A DNA stretch of 64,000 nt, taken from contig CAAGLA010000031.1 of assembly GCA_900770655.1 (NCBI GenBank), positions 1 through 64,000 on the forward strand, written 5' to 3'. Shown piece after piece: positions 8,468 through 15,683 of the stretch. The position numbers and the translations under genes are program-made. Origin of the DNA: Bacteroidaceae bacterium. Its GTDB lineage: Bacteria > Bacteroidota > Bacteroidia > Bacteroidales > Bacteroidaceae. Numbering within the stretch: the stretch's first letter is position 1; every line of letters begins with the position of its first letter. Below the pieces are notes generated by a model that had not been told where the DNA came from, ran no database searches, and saw nothing but the letters and a program-made list of their open reading frames with translations.

Positions 8468-9643
8468 ATACGATACTATATCTTTTGCAACATCCTTCTT
8501 GCTTTTCAACGGGTAGTCACTTTTTCCCTCACGGTCAATTATTGTTACCTTGTTGGTGTCGCAGGAGAAACCGGCACCTTTGTCTTCAAGCGAGTTGAGT
8601 ACTATAAAGTCGAGATTCTTTTTATTCAGTTTTGCACGGGCGTGCTCCTCTCCGTTGTTGGTTTCAAGAGCAAAGCCTACCAGTAACTGTTTCTTGCCTT
8701 TTTGGGCGCCGAGCGATGCTGCAATGTCCGGGTTGGCTTCAAGTTCTATTGTCATTCCGGCCGTTGTACGCTTAATCTTTTCGGACGCCTCAGTTGCCGG
8801 GCGATAGTCGGCTACTGCAGCCGAAAGAATAGCAACATCGCAAGCCGGGAAGGCTGCAGAAGCCGCTTCGTGCATTTCGCGCGCTGTCTCCACATTTACA
8901 CGCTTAACCGTCTTCTGCTCACATTCTATAGATACGGGACCTGCAACAAGAGTAACATCGGCACCACGGCGCGCACACTCGTCGGCTATGGCAAACCCCA
9001 TTTTACCCGACGAATAGTTGCCTATGAAACGGACAGGGTCTATCTTTTCGTATGTAGGCCCGGCCGTTACAAGCACCTTCTTACCTTTCAGTTGCAGGCC
9101 GGTCAAAAAAAAACCGCCCAACTGTTTTACAATCTCCTCAGGCTCTTCCATTCGCCCTTTTCCGCACAGATGGCTGGCCAGCTCACCGCTTGCAGCCTCA
9201 ATTATATTGTCACCACGCTGCTTTAGCAGAGCCAAATTGCTCTGTGTTGCCTTGTGGGCATACATATCGAGGTCCATAGCCGGAGCGATGAAGACCGGTG
9301 CCTTCATTGACAAATATGTTGTAACCAACAGATTGTCGGCTATTCCGGCAGCCATTTTGCCTATAGTGGAGGCTGTTGCGGGCGCTATAACCATAGCATC
9401 GGCCCATAGCCCAAGTTCCACGTGGCTGTTCCAAGCACCGCTTTCGGCGTGGAAGAAGTCGCACAACACTGGACGGCCCGACAAAGTAGAGAGTGTCAAC
9501 GGCGTAATGAACTCTTTTGCAGCAGGAGTCATAACAACCTGCACCTCGGCACCCTCTTTTACCAATAAACGGACAAGCATTGCAGCCTTATATGCCGCAA
9601 TGCTGCCGGTAACACCCAATACTATTTTTTTTCCTTCAAGCAT
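7559..9643 (-). CDS. coaBC: CoaBC fused in frame to a DUF4835 (PorD-like) secreted protein
   Basis: Residues 1 to about 390 are a complete CoaBC: the flavin-dependent 4'-phosphopantothenoylcysteine decarboxylase half (GVTGSIAAYKA, the active-site His in ESGAWNSHVELG, PAMDLDMY) and the CTP-dependent synthetase half (VTAGPTYEKIDPVRFIGNYSSGKMG, AAVADYRP). Together they make two steps of coenzyme A synthesis in the cytoplasm. With no stop codon the frame continues at residue 393 into MSKLLLLFMVLLLPLSASA, a perfect signal peptide, then about 280 residues of DUF4835, an exported Bacteroidota family that some annotations call PorD of the type IX secretion system. In relatives the two are normally separate adjacent genes. 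Either a real 694-residue fusion is made, or the ATG at 8467 is an internal start for a separate secreted protein, or the stop was lost by a recent mutation or base error. Confidence 0.85.
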   Translation of the reverse strand: MLEGKKIVLGVTGSIAAYKAAMLVRLLVKEGAEVQVVMTPAAKEFITPLTLSTLSGRPVLCDFFHAESGAWNSHVELGLWADAMVIAPATASTIGKMAAGIADNLLVTTYLSMKAPVFIAPAMDLDMYAHKATQSNLALLKQRGDNIIEAASGELASHLCGKGRMEEPEEIVKQLGGFFLTGLQLKGKKVLVTAGPTYEKIDPVRFIGNYSSGKMGFAIADECARRGADVTLVAGPVSIECEQKTVKRVNVETAREMHEAASAAFPACDVAILSAAVADYRPATEASEKIKRTTAGMTIELEANPDIAASLGAQKGKKQLLVGFALETNNGEEHARAKLNKKNLDFIVLNSLEDKGAGFSCDTNKVTIIDREGKSDYPLKSKKDVAKDIVSYMSKLLLLFMVLLLPLSASAEGEELNATVTLNASRVQGTNTEVFDQLQASLEEFINNRKWTSNRYEEQERIICNFSFVVNSYSDDGSFDCSLMVQATRPVFGSTYRSTLFKYEDKSIKFNYQPYDRLEFIEDNLENNLTAVVAYYAYIIIGMDLDSMGEFGGSEFLNKALTIAGNAQNLGDAGWRAGSSTNNRYAIIDDYMNGAMEPVRKMMYRYHRLGLDTMFRNADNGRKEITEGIALLKKAYEDRPLAYFTKLFTEYKVDEIVNIYSKCTPEEKRSVVETLSNINPSLSSEWEKITRNNN

Positions 9644-9652
9644 CTATTCTTC

Positions 9653-10420
9653 TCATTTATTGAAACCGCGGAGCTTTATACGTGTGAGCACCTGTTTGGT
9701 ATTTAAAGGGAACTCACCGTTCATCATCCAGCCATAATAACCGGGGTCGCGCGCCAGCACCTCGTCTACAAACATACCCTTATACTTTCCGAAGTTAAAG
9801 AGTTCCCTGCCGTTGGCATCGTAAACAAAGCGGCCTGCAAAATCGACATTGTTAGTGAACGAAGACTCTTTTGCAAGAGCATCCATATCGTTTTCAAGGT
9901 CGTCGTAATGGTCGAGCTGAGCCATAAGAACATTGTATGTAGCGCGGGTGTCGGCAAGCGCACTATGTGCGTTGTCAAATTCTGTGCCGCAATAGAACTT
10001 GTGTGCCGCCGACAATGTACGTGGCTCACGCTTGTGGTAGAGGACCTGAACGTCTATTGCCTTAAGACGGGAGAGGTCTATATCTACCTGAGCACGCAAG
10101 AACTCTTCGGCAAGCAGAGGCAGGTCGAAGCGGTTACTGTTGAAACCGGCAATATCGCACCCTTCAAATTCATTGGCAATCTCGCGTGCCACATCTTTGA
10201 ACAGAGGCGCATCCTTAACATCTTCGTCGTAGATGCCGTGCACGGCCGAAGCCGCTTCGGGGATATGAATTCCGGGATTAATTCGTTTTGTGAATTCAAC
10301 CTCGCGGCCATCGGGAAAGACCTTTATGTAGCATATCTCCACAATACGGTCTTTCGAGATATCGGTACCGGTAGTCTCGAGGTCGAAAAATATTATAGGT
10401 TTCTTAAGATTCAGTTTCAT
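9653..10420 (-). CDS. DnaQ-like 3'-5' exonuclease
   Basis: The 255-residue protein is a DEDDh-type exonuclease. Exo I is IIFFDLETTGTD near residue 9, with the acidic residues of FDLET. Exo II lies in DIAGFNSNRFDLPLL, and Exo III is the HSALADTRATYNVL segment with His and Asp. The family includes the DNA polymerase III epsilon subunit, and the position 2 bases downstream of dnaN suggests a role in replication or repair. A C-terminal extension (FNFGKYKGMFVDEVL) resembles the small domain often found C-terminal to such exonucleases in Bacteroidota. Whether it proofreads for the replicase or acts in RNA turnover is not shown by the sequence. Confidence 0.85.
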   Translation of the reverse strand: MKLNLKKPIIFFDLETTGTDISKDRIVEICYIKVFPDGREVEFTKRINPGIHIPEAASAVHGIYDEDVKDAPLFKDVAREIANEFEGCDIAGFNSNRFDLPLLAEEFLRAQVDIDLSRLKAIDVQVLYHKREPRTLSAAHKFYCGTEFDNAHSALADTRATYNVLMAQLDHYDDLENDMDALAKESSFTNNVDFAGRFVYDANGRELFNFGKYKGMFVDEVLARDPGYYGWMMNGEFPLNTKQVLTRIKLRGFNK

Positions 10421-10422
10421 AA

Positions 10423-11547
10423 TTATTCGGTAAGCATCATTGGCATCAACAACATAAGCAGCTCCTGCTTGTCTACCTGCTCGGCGGGAACTATTACGCC
10501 TGCACGTGAAGGATCGGCAAGTTCTATAATTACATCTTGACCGGGAGTGTTGTTGAGAATGTCAATGAGGAATGAAGCACGGAAGCCAATGTTCATAGGT
10601 GCGCCCTCGTAGCTGCAAGCGATGTTCTCTTCGGCCGATGTAGAGAAGTCTGTATCCTGAGCCGATATCACAACCTTGTTGTCTTCTATGTGCAGCTTAA
10701 TGAGACTTGCCTGAGAAGAGAAGAGAGAAACACGGCGCAGAGTGCTTATGAGTGCAGCACGGTCTACTGTGAGCTTGTGCGGGTTGTTCTGCGGTATTAC
10801 AGAGTTATAGTTGGGGTAACGGCCGTCGAAGAGGCGGCAAACGAGTTTGTACTCGCCCATATCGAATATTGAGAAACGGCCGTCGAACTCAACCCTTACA
10901 TCTTCCTGCTCTTCCTTGCCAAAAAGGTTCTTAAGAAGCGTTGCAGGTTTCTTGGGTAGAATGAACGCCGATTTTTCGGCACCTTGCACAGAGTAGTCGC
11001 GGCAACGTACCAGCTTGTGGCCGTCAGATGCTACAAGTGTAACGCTTTCGGGGGTAAAATCGAAATAAACACCGCACATAACAGGACGCACCTCGTCGTC
11101 GGCTGCAGCAAAGAGCGAACGTGAGATGCCGTTTGCAAGAACCTTTGAAGGAACAGTTATCGATACAGCACCCTCGCCAAGAACTGCTGCCGAAGGATAC
11201 TCTTCGGCATTCTGACCAACAAGACCATATTTACCGTTAAGGTAGTAGATTGTTATTTCGAGTGTATCCTTGTTTACCTCGAAACGAAGAGGCTGCTCCG
11301 AAATCTCTTTCAAAGAGTCTATGAGAATCTTTGAAGATATTGCAAAGCTGAAATCTTCGGAACAGTCGACAACCTCAACCTGAGTATTCAGAGTGTTGTC
11401 GGGATCGGAAGCTGTCAAAGTCAGTTTATTGCCTTCGAGCTCGAAGAGTATGCAATCGAGTGCAGGAATTGTGTTCTTTGAGTTTATTACACGACTGATT
11501 GTCTGCAAGCGCGAAGAAAGCAATGAGCTTGATACTGTAAAATTCAT
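10423..11547 (-). CDS. dnaN: DNA polymerase III beta subunit (sliding clamp)
   Basis: The sliding clamp encircles DNA and tethers the replicative polymerase. The 374-residue protein has the three-domain clamp pattern, with the characteristic segments MNFTVSSSLLSSRLQTISRVI, FAISSKILIDSLKEI, DGHKLVRCRDYSV, DGRYPNYNSVIP and the C-terminal PAEQVDKQELLMLLMPMML. It is the first gene of a leftward operon with the exonuclease, coaBC-DUF4835, recN, rlmB and the TPR gene, all spaced by 2-9 bases. Its promoter is the -7 element at 11618-11625, and the untranslated leader carries a strong GC hairpin. Confidence 0.97.
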   Translation of the reverse strand: MNFTVSSSLLSSRLQTISRVINSKNTIPALDCILFELEGNKLTLTASDPDNTLNTQVEVVDCSEDFSFAISSKILIDSLKEISEQPLRFEVNKDTLEITIYYLNGKYGLVGQNAEEYPSAAVLGEGAVSITVPSKVLANGISRSLFAAADDEVRPVMCGVYFDFTPESVTLVASDGHKLVRCRDYSVQGAEKSAFILPKKPATLLKNLFGKEEQEDVRVEFDGRFSIFDMGEYKLVCRLFDGRYPNYNSVIPQNNPHKLTVDRAALISTLRRVSLFSSQASLIKLHIEDNKVVISAQDTDFSTSAEENIACSYEGAPMNIGFRASFLIDILNNTPGQDVIIELADPSRAGVIVPAEQVDKQELLMLLMPMMLTE

Positions 11548-11589
11548 AATATTAGGTTTTTAATTGATTATTCAACGCGGTTTTCACTC

Positions 11590-11607
11590 GCGCGGGCGAG
11601 CCCGCGC
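11590..11607 (-). other. GC-rich hairpin at the 5' end of the dnaN transcript
   Basis: GCGCGGGC and GCCCGCGC form a perfect eight-base stem with a two-base loop. It lies about 5-10 bases downstream of the predicted dnaN transcript start and 42 bases before the ATG. No T-run follows, so it is not an ordinary terminator. It could protect the 5' end of the mRNA or act in control. Confidence 0.6.
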
Positions 11608-11617
11608 ATAGTAACTA

Positions 11618-11625
11618 CAAAGATA
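11618..11625 (-). promoter_or_regulatory. Promoter of the dnaN operon
   Basis: TATCTTTG on the minus strand matches the Bacteroidota -7 element TAnnTTTG. A TTTG occurs 21 bases upstream as a likely -33 element. It implies a leader of roughly 65 bases before dnaN. Confidence 0.65.
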
Positions 11626-11688
11626 GAATAAATATATAGAAAAGAGCAAAAAAGGCCGAAAAAAATTGCTTTTCGCACAGAAATAGAC

Positions 11689-11696
11689 TATTTTCG
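11689..11696 (+). promoter_or_regulatory. Putative promoter of the DUF3127 gene
   Basis: TATTTTCG with a TTG 20 bases upstream (11666-11668) fits the Bacteroidota promoter. It lies 19 bases before the ATG, back to back with the dnaN promoter. Confidence 0.5.
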
Positions 11697-11715
11697 CCCA
11701 GAATTTAAAAATATT

Positions 11716-12090
11716 ATGGAAATAACAGGAAAAATCATTGCAGTGCTGCCCGAAAGAGGCGGCATTTCTAAGACAGGAAATGAGTGGAAAATGCAGGAAT
11801 ATGTGCTCGAGACACAGGAACAGTACCCGCGTAAGGTTTGTTTCAACGTGTTTGGCAGCGACAAGATAGCACAGTTCAACATACAGGCAGGCGAAGAGAT
11901 GACAGTGTCGTTCGACATCAACGCACGCGAGTATAACGGCCGTTGGTACAACGATATACGCGCTTGGAAGGTTGAGAGAGGAACTGCGGCGCCACAAATG
12001 CAGGCCGAAGCTGCAGTAATAAATGCGCCGAAGGTAGAGGTTCCCGACTTTGGCAAGGCGGCAAATGACCCCGACGACCTGCCTTTCTAA
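11716..12090 (+). CDS. DUF3127 protein with SSB-like C-terminal tip
   Basis: The 124-residue protein belongs to the DUF3127 family, small OB-fold-like proteins (MEITGKIIAVLPERGG, VCFNVFGSDKIAQF, REYNGRWYNDIRAWKVE). The pattern of strands and the RWYNDIRAWKVE segment recall single-stranded DNA-binding proteins. After a flexible A/P/V linker it ends in DPDDLPF, very like the acidic DDDIPF tip by which SSB recruits repair and replication partners. It diverges from dnaN. A role as an accessory single-strand-binding or partner-recruiting protein is inferred, not shown. Confidence 0.75.
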   Translation: MEITGKIIAVLPERGGISKTGNEWKMQEYVLETQEQYPRKVCFNVFGSDKIAQFNIQAGEEMTVSFDINAREYNGRWYNDIRAWKVERGTAAPQMQAEAAVINAPKVEVPDFGKAANDPDDLPF

Positions 12091-12120
12091 AAAACAAGAT
12101 TTGTAAAACCTAATTACCAC

Positions 12121-12162
12121 AACAACAAGAGGTTGGCTACGCGTAGCCAACCTCTTGTTGTT
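12121..12162. terminator. 42-base perfect palindrome between DUF3127 and rho
   Basis: The whole 42 bases read identically on both strands, centred on ACGCGT. It lies 31 bases after the DUF3127 stop and 18 bases after the rho stop (rho is on the other strand), so it can act as a bidirectional terminator hairpin for the two convergent genes. The T-tracts are poor (TTGTTGTT). Confidence 0.7.
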
Positions 12163-12179
12163 ATATATTCATTTCAATT

Positions 12180-14132
12180 TTACGAGTTCATACTCATTAG
12201 GAACTCCTCGTTATCCTTAGTCCTCTCGAGGCGGTCCTTAACAAACTCCATAGCCTCCATAGGTGTCATATCGGCAAGATACTTGCGGAGAATCCACATA
12301 CGGTCGAGGGTTTGACGGTCGAGCAACAGGTCATCGCGACGTGTAGACGATGCAATGATATTGACAGCCGGGAATATGCGCTTGTTGGCAAGTGAACGGT
12401 CGAGTTGTAACTCCATATTACCGGTACCCTTAAACTCCTCGAAGATAACCTCGTCCATCTTGGAACCGGTGTCGATGAGCGCAGTGGCAATGATTGTCAA
12501 AGAGCCACCATTCTCAATATTACGGGCCGCACCGAAGAAGCGCTTGGGCTTGTGCAAGGCATTTGCATCGACACCACCCGACAACACCTTGCCCGATGCG
12601 GGAGAAACGGTATTATAGGCGCGTGCAAGGCGTGTAATGGAGTCGAGGAAGATAACTACATCGTGACCACATTCAACCATTCTCTTTGCACGTTCGAGCA
12701 CAATGCCTGCTATCTTCACGTGGCGTTCGGCCGGTTCGTCGAAGGTAGAGGCTATCACTTCAGCATTTACCGAACGTGCCATATCGGTAACCTCTTCGGG
12801 GCGCTCGTCAATGAGCAACATAATCATATACGCTTCGGGGTGGTTGGCAGCAATGGCATTAGCTATATCCTTAAGCAGCATTGTCTTACCGGTCTTTGGC
12901 TGGGCTACAATGAGGCCACGCTGTCCTTTGCCTATTGGCGAGAAGAGGTCTACCACACGAGCCGAAAGATTGTCGTAACTGCCACTGCAAAGAGTGAATT
13001 TCTCTTCGGGGAACAGCGGGGTGAGATTATCGAATGATACACGGTCGCGCACAAGTTCGGGCGAAGCACCGTTTATACGCTTTACCTTAACAAGCGGGAA
13101 ATATTTCTCGCCTGCCGATGCCGGGCGTATTATACCCTCTACAACATCGCCTGTCTTAAGCCCATAGAGCTTTATCTGAGACTGCGATACATATACATCG
13201 TCGGGCGATGCAAGGTAGTTGTAATCGGAAGAGCGCAGGAATCCGTAGTTGTCGGGCATTATCTCAAGCACACCCTCTACACGAAGAACATCGGCAAAAT
13301 CGTACTGCGGCTTTTGCTGAGAGCGCTCTTCGGACTGGTTCTCTGCATTTTGGCGCTTGTCGCCGTGCTGGTGACGCTGATTCTTGTCGTTGCGTTTGGG
13401 TTCACGAGAACTCTTTTCGAATTTATCGACAAGTTCTGCCGGCAACTCCTTTGAATCGGTAGGCAGCTCCTCTATGGCAACAAAAGCCTCGCCTTCATCT
13501 GCCGGCTCTGTTTCTACAACAGGAGCATCCACCACCTCAACAGGCTGTTCAAGCGGCTGTTCCTGCTTGCTTTTTGGCTTGCGCCCACGTTTCTTTGGCT
13601 GTGGTGTTTCGGTATTTGCTTCTTGTTCTGCGGCTTTGTTATCCTGCTCTGTGACAACCGCTTCCGTAGCCGTTTCTGCTACCGCTTCGCTCTTAGGCTT
13701 ACGACCGCGTTTTTTGGGCTGTGGTTTCTCTTCTGCAGCCTGCGCAGATTTTTCGGGAGCAACAGCAGGGGCGCTCTCCACAACCGGAGCTGCAACCTTT
13801 AGCTCTACTTCCTGTGACAGGGGGGCTGCAGGCTGTGATTTCTGCGGCTCATTCTTGTCGAGCTTTACAGCCTTGTCGCCGCTTGCCGTGTATACTTTAT
13901 TCGAAGATTCGGTGTGAATACGGTTACGGCGGTGTTCGCGACGGTTCATACGGTTTTCCTCCTTTACAACAGCCGGAGCACCGGCCTTGCTGTTCTGCAT
14001 TGCCTGACCGTCGAGAATACGATAAATAAGCGAGTCTCTGTCGAGCGATTTTATGCCCTTAATTCCTAATTCCTGAGCGATAGACTGCAAATCGGCAATC
14101 TCCTTGCTCTTTAATTGTTCAATATGATACAT
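12180..14132 (-). CDS. rho: Transcription termination factor Rho with long N-terminal extension
   Basis: Rho is the hexameric RNA helicase that ends transcription. At 650 residues it is about 230 longer than E. coli Rho. Residues 1-45 are the Rho N-terminal helical domain (ELKSKEIADLQSIAQELGI). Residues about 50-275 are a low-complexity insertion rich in K, R, E, A and P that includes the 10-residue AT-hook-like unit PKKRGRKPKS twice (139-148 and 179-188). The RNA-binding cold-shock domain follows (GVLEIMPDNYGFLRS), then the ATPase core with Walker A QPKTGKT near residue 410, the VIFLDSITRLARAYN segment and the Q/R loops. Long insertions are common in Bacteroidota Rho. Its promoter is at 14250-14257. 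Confidence 0.97.
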   Translation of the reverse strand: MYHIEQLKSKEIADLQSIAQELGIKGIKSLDRDSLIYRILDGQAMQNSKAGAPAVVKEENRMNRREHRRNRIHTESSNKVYTASGDKAVKLDKNEPQKSQPAAPLSQEVELKVAAPVVESAPAVAPEKSAQAAEEKPQPKKRGRKPKSEAVAETATEAVVTEQDNKAAEQEANTETPQPKKRGRKPKSKQEQPLEQPVEVVDAPVVETEPADEGEAFVAIEELPTDSKELPAELVDKFEKSSREPKRNDKNQRHQHGDKRQNAENQSEERSQQKPQYDFADVLRVEGVLEIMPDNYGFLRSSDYNYLASPDDVYVSQSQIKLYGLKTGDVVEGIIRPASAGEKYFPLVKVKRINGASPELVRDRVSFDNLTPLFPEEKFTLCSGSYDNLSARVVDLFSPIGKGQRGLIVAQPKTGKTMLLKDIANAIAANHPEAYMIMLLIDERPEEVTDMARSVNAEVIASTFDEPAERHVKIAGIVLERAKRMVECGHDVVIFLDSITRLARAYNTVSPASGKVLSGGVDANALHKPKRFFGAARNIENGGSLTIIATALIDTGSKMDEVIFEEFKGTGNMELQLDRSLANKRIFPAVNIIASSTRRDDLLLDRQTLDRMWILRKYLADMTPMEAMEFVKDRLERTKDNEEFLMSMNS

Positions 14133-14249
14133 AAACAGATGTATGACAGTTTAATCCTGAATGGATTTTGTCACTAAAAATGAAATCAAAAAGAGTGTGA
14201 TAAAATTAATTGAAAACACCCGCAACGGCGTGGTGCATTAAATACAATG

Positions 14250-14257
14250 CAAATATA
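14250..14257 (-). promoter_or_regulatory. Promoter of rho
   Basis: TATATTTGC on the minus strand is a full match to the Bacteroidota -7 element. It predicts an untranslated leader of about 110 bases, which begins with a small GCATT-AATGC hairpin. A long leader is common for rho genes that control themselves, but I see no clear attenuator. Confidence 0.6.
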
Positions 14258-14359
14258 GGCATTTTGTTTTAGAAATATATATAAAAACTCTTATTTTTTT
14301 AGAAGTTGCTTATAAACAGCTTCTAAGGCAGACGGTTTTTGCATATATTATGTGAGGAA

Positions 14360-14387
14360 CAATAGACTGCAAATTTGCAGTCTATTG
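14360..14387. terminator. 28-base perfect palindrome at the end of the SusCD/S8 operon
   Basis: A perfect palindrome with arms CAATAGACTGCAAA and TTTGCAGTCTATTG lies 31 bases after the stop of the last lipoprotein gene. No T-run follows on the minus strand. It is most simply a transcript-end hairpin. The rest of the 14133-14418 spacer holds the rho promoter and an imperfect inverted repeat near 14300-14325. Confidence 0.5.
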
Positions 14388-14418
14388 AACTGAAAGTGTT
14401 ACCCGAAACTTGCCCGTA

Positions 14419-14880
14419 CTATTCAAACATATCAAGAATATCTTCGGGCACAGCACTACAGCGCACATACTTGCACACCTCACCATTTTCGGCATCTACT
14501 GTGAGCACCATAGAATTCTCGAAAAGAGAGGTTACTATGTATGAATTGTTCCACGCTCCGGCACCGAAATCATATTTTCCACTAAGGATAGCACCTTTAT
14601 ATTTGTCATTTTCAATTGCGAATGTGCCTGTTATGCGGCGCGGATACATACTGTCGAATTTCTGATAAATAGTAAATTCCCTTGTACGGCGCACGAATTC
14701 TATGTAACAGAAGAGGCCGTCGGGCAGCGGTTCGTCATTCACGCTGGCAAGCGCCCATATTCCCGATACATTGTTGGGAGTAACCTCAAGAGGTTGCGGT
14801 TTAATTTCGTCGTCTGAGGAGCAGGCAACAGCCACTATTGCAAGAAGCAGCATTGCCATTATTCTTTGAAGTGTATTCAT
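14419..14880 (-). CDS. Small lipocalin-like lipoprotein
   Basis: This 153-residue protein has a lipoprotein signal peptide with lipobox VAVAC (Cys near residue 20) followed by SSDDE, acidic residues typical of surface-exported Bacteroidota lipoproteins. The mature part has alternating beta strands (GIWALASVNDEPLP, REFTIYQKFDSMYPRRITGTFAIE, GKYDFGAGAWNNSYIVTSL) that resemble the lipocalin-like lipoprotein families of Bacteroides. No catalytic motif is seen. It is the last gene of the SusC-led operon, 7 bases after the DUF1573 gene. Ligand unknown. Confidence 0.7.
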   Translation of the reverse strand: MNTLQRIMAMLLLAIVAVACSSDDEIKPQPLEVTPNNVSGIWALASVNDEPLPDGLFCYIEFVRRTREFTIYQKFDSMYPRRITGTFAIENDKYKGAILSGKYDFGAGAWNNSYIVTSLFENSMVLTVDAENGEVCKYVRCSAVPEDILDMFE

Positions 14881-14887
14881 AAATATA

Positions 14888-15676
14888 TTATTTTTCTATT
14901 GTCACGTTAATGGTTCTATCGGATAGGCGGCCCCCTACCCCGTCGACAACCACCCTAAAGGTGGAAGGAACAACCGTCGGGAGTTTTTCTCCGTGTATGG
15001 TTATTATTATATCCCCTTCCTCGCCCGGAGCTATTTCCTCAGGCTCTGTAGAGAATGTTACAAATGCCGGCAGAAGGCGCGAAAACAGCCTCAGAGGCCT
15101 TTCCCCGGTGTTGGCACAGGGGATTCTCATTTGAGGAGACTTTCCCGCTTGTAATGGCTCAAAAGAGAGCTCTTTTCGTTTCAGCCTGAGCACACCCATA
15201 GAACAGGGAAGGTGTCTCCACTCGTTTTCGTCTATTACATTCCCAAGCAGTGTCAGTTTTGCAACAGGATATGTAACCGACTGCGTTGTATAGACAAAAG
15301 CATTGGTATCGACCGTTCCCGAACGGCCGCGAGGATTAAAAACAATCTTTACAACCCCGCTCTCGCCGGGAGCGTATACAGTATCGCTGAGTTCTGCCGA
15401 CGTGCAGCCACAGTTTGTACTTATTCTTGCAATACACAAAGTGTCGTTACAGATATTTGTAAAGGGATACGATGCAACAAAAACAGAGCCGCTTTCATAT
15501 ATAACGCCCATATCACACTGCAAGGTGTCGAAACGCAGCATCCCGCCGTCACCCTCCACAAGGCGTGGCGCCATTAAGGAGTCCAGAGCCTCGCGCGAAA
15601 CAAGCCGTAGCTGCTGAGCCTGCACATCTACGTAACACAAAGCTGTTAATGCAATATATAAAAACAAGCGTTTCAT
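14888..15676 (-). CDS. Exported DUF1573 protein
   Basis: The 262-residue protein has a Sec signal peptide (cleavage near VDVQA-Q). Residues about 45-150 form a DUF1573 Ig-like domain: FDTLQCDMGVIYESG, the TNICNDTLCIARISTNCGCTSAE core with the CGCT signature, and APGESGVVKIVFNPRGRSG. A second, weaker Ig-like module follows (residues about 165-262, PCANTGERPLRLFS, APGEEGDIIITI). DUF1573 domains are non-catalytic and common in Bacteroidota exported proteins. The gene starts 7 bases after the S8 peptidase stop. It probably helps assemble or present the surface complex. Confidence 0.8.
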   Translation of the reverse strand: MKRLFLYIALTALCYVDVQAQQLRLVSREALDSLMAPRLVEGDGGMLRFDTLQCDMGVIYESGSVFVASYPFTNICNDTLCIARISTNCGCTSAELSDTVYAPGESGVVKIVFNPRGRSGTVDTNAFVYTTQSVTYPVAKLTLLGNVIDENEWRHLPCSMGVLRLKRKELSFEPLQAGKSPQMRIPCANTGERPLRLFSRLLPAFVTFSTEPEEIAPGEEGDIIITIHGEKLPTVVPSTFRVVVDGVGGRLSDRTINVTIEK

Positions 15677-15683
15677 CTATCTC

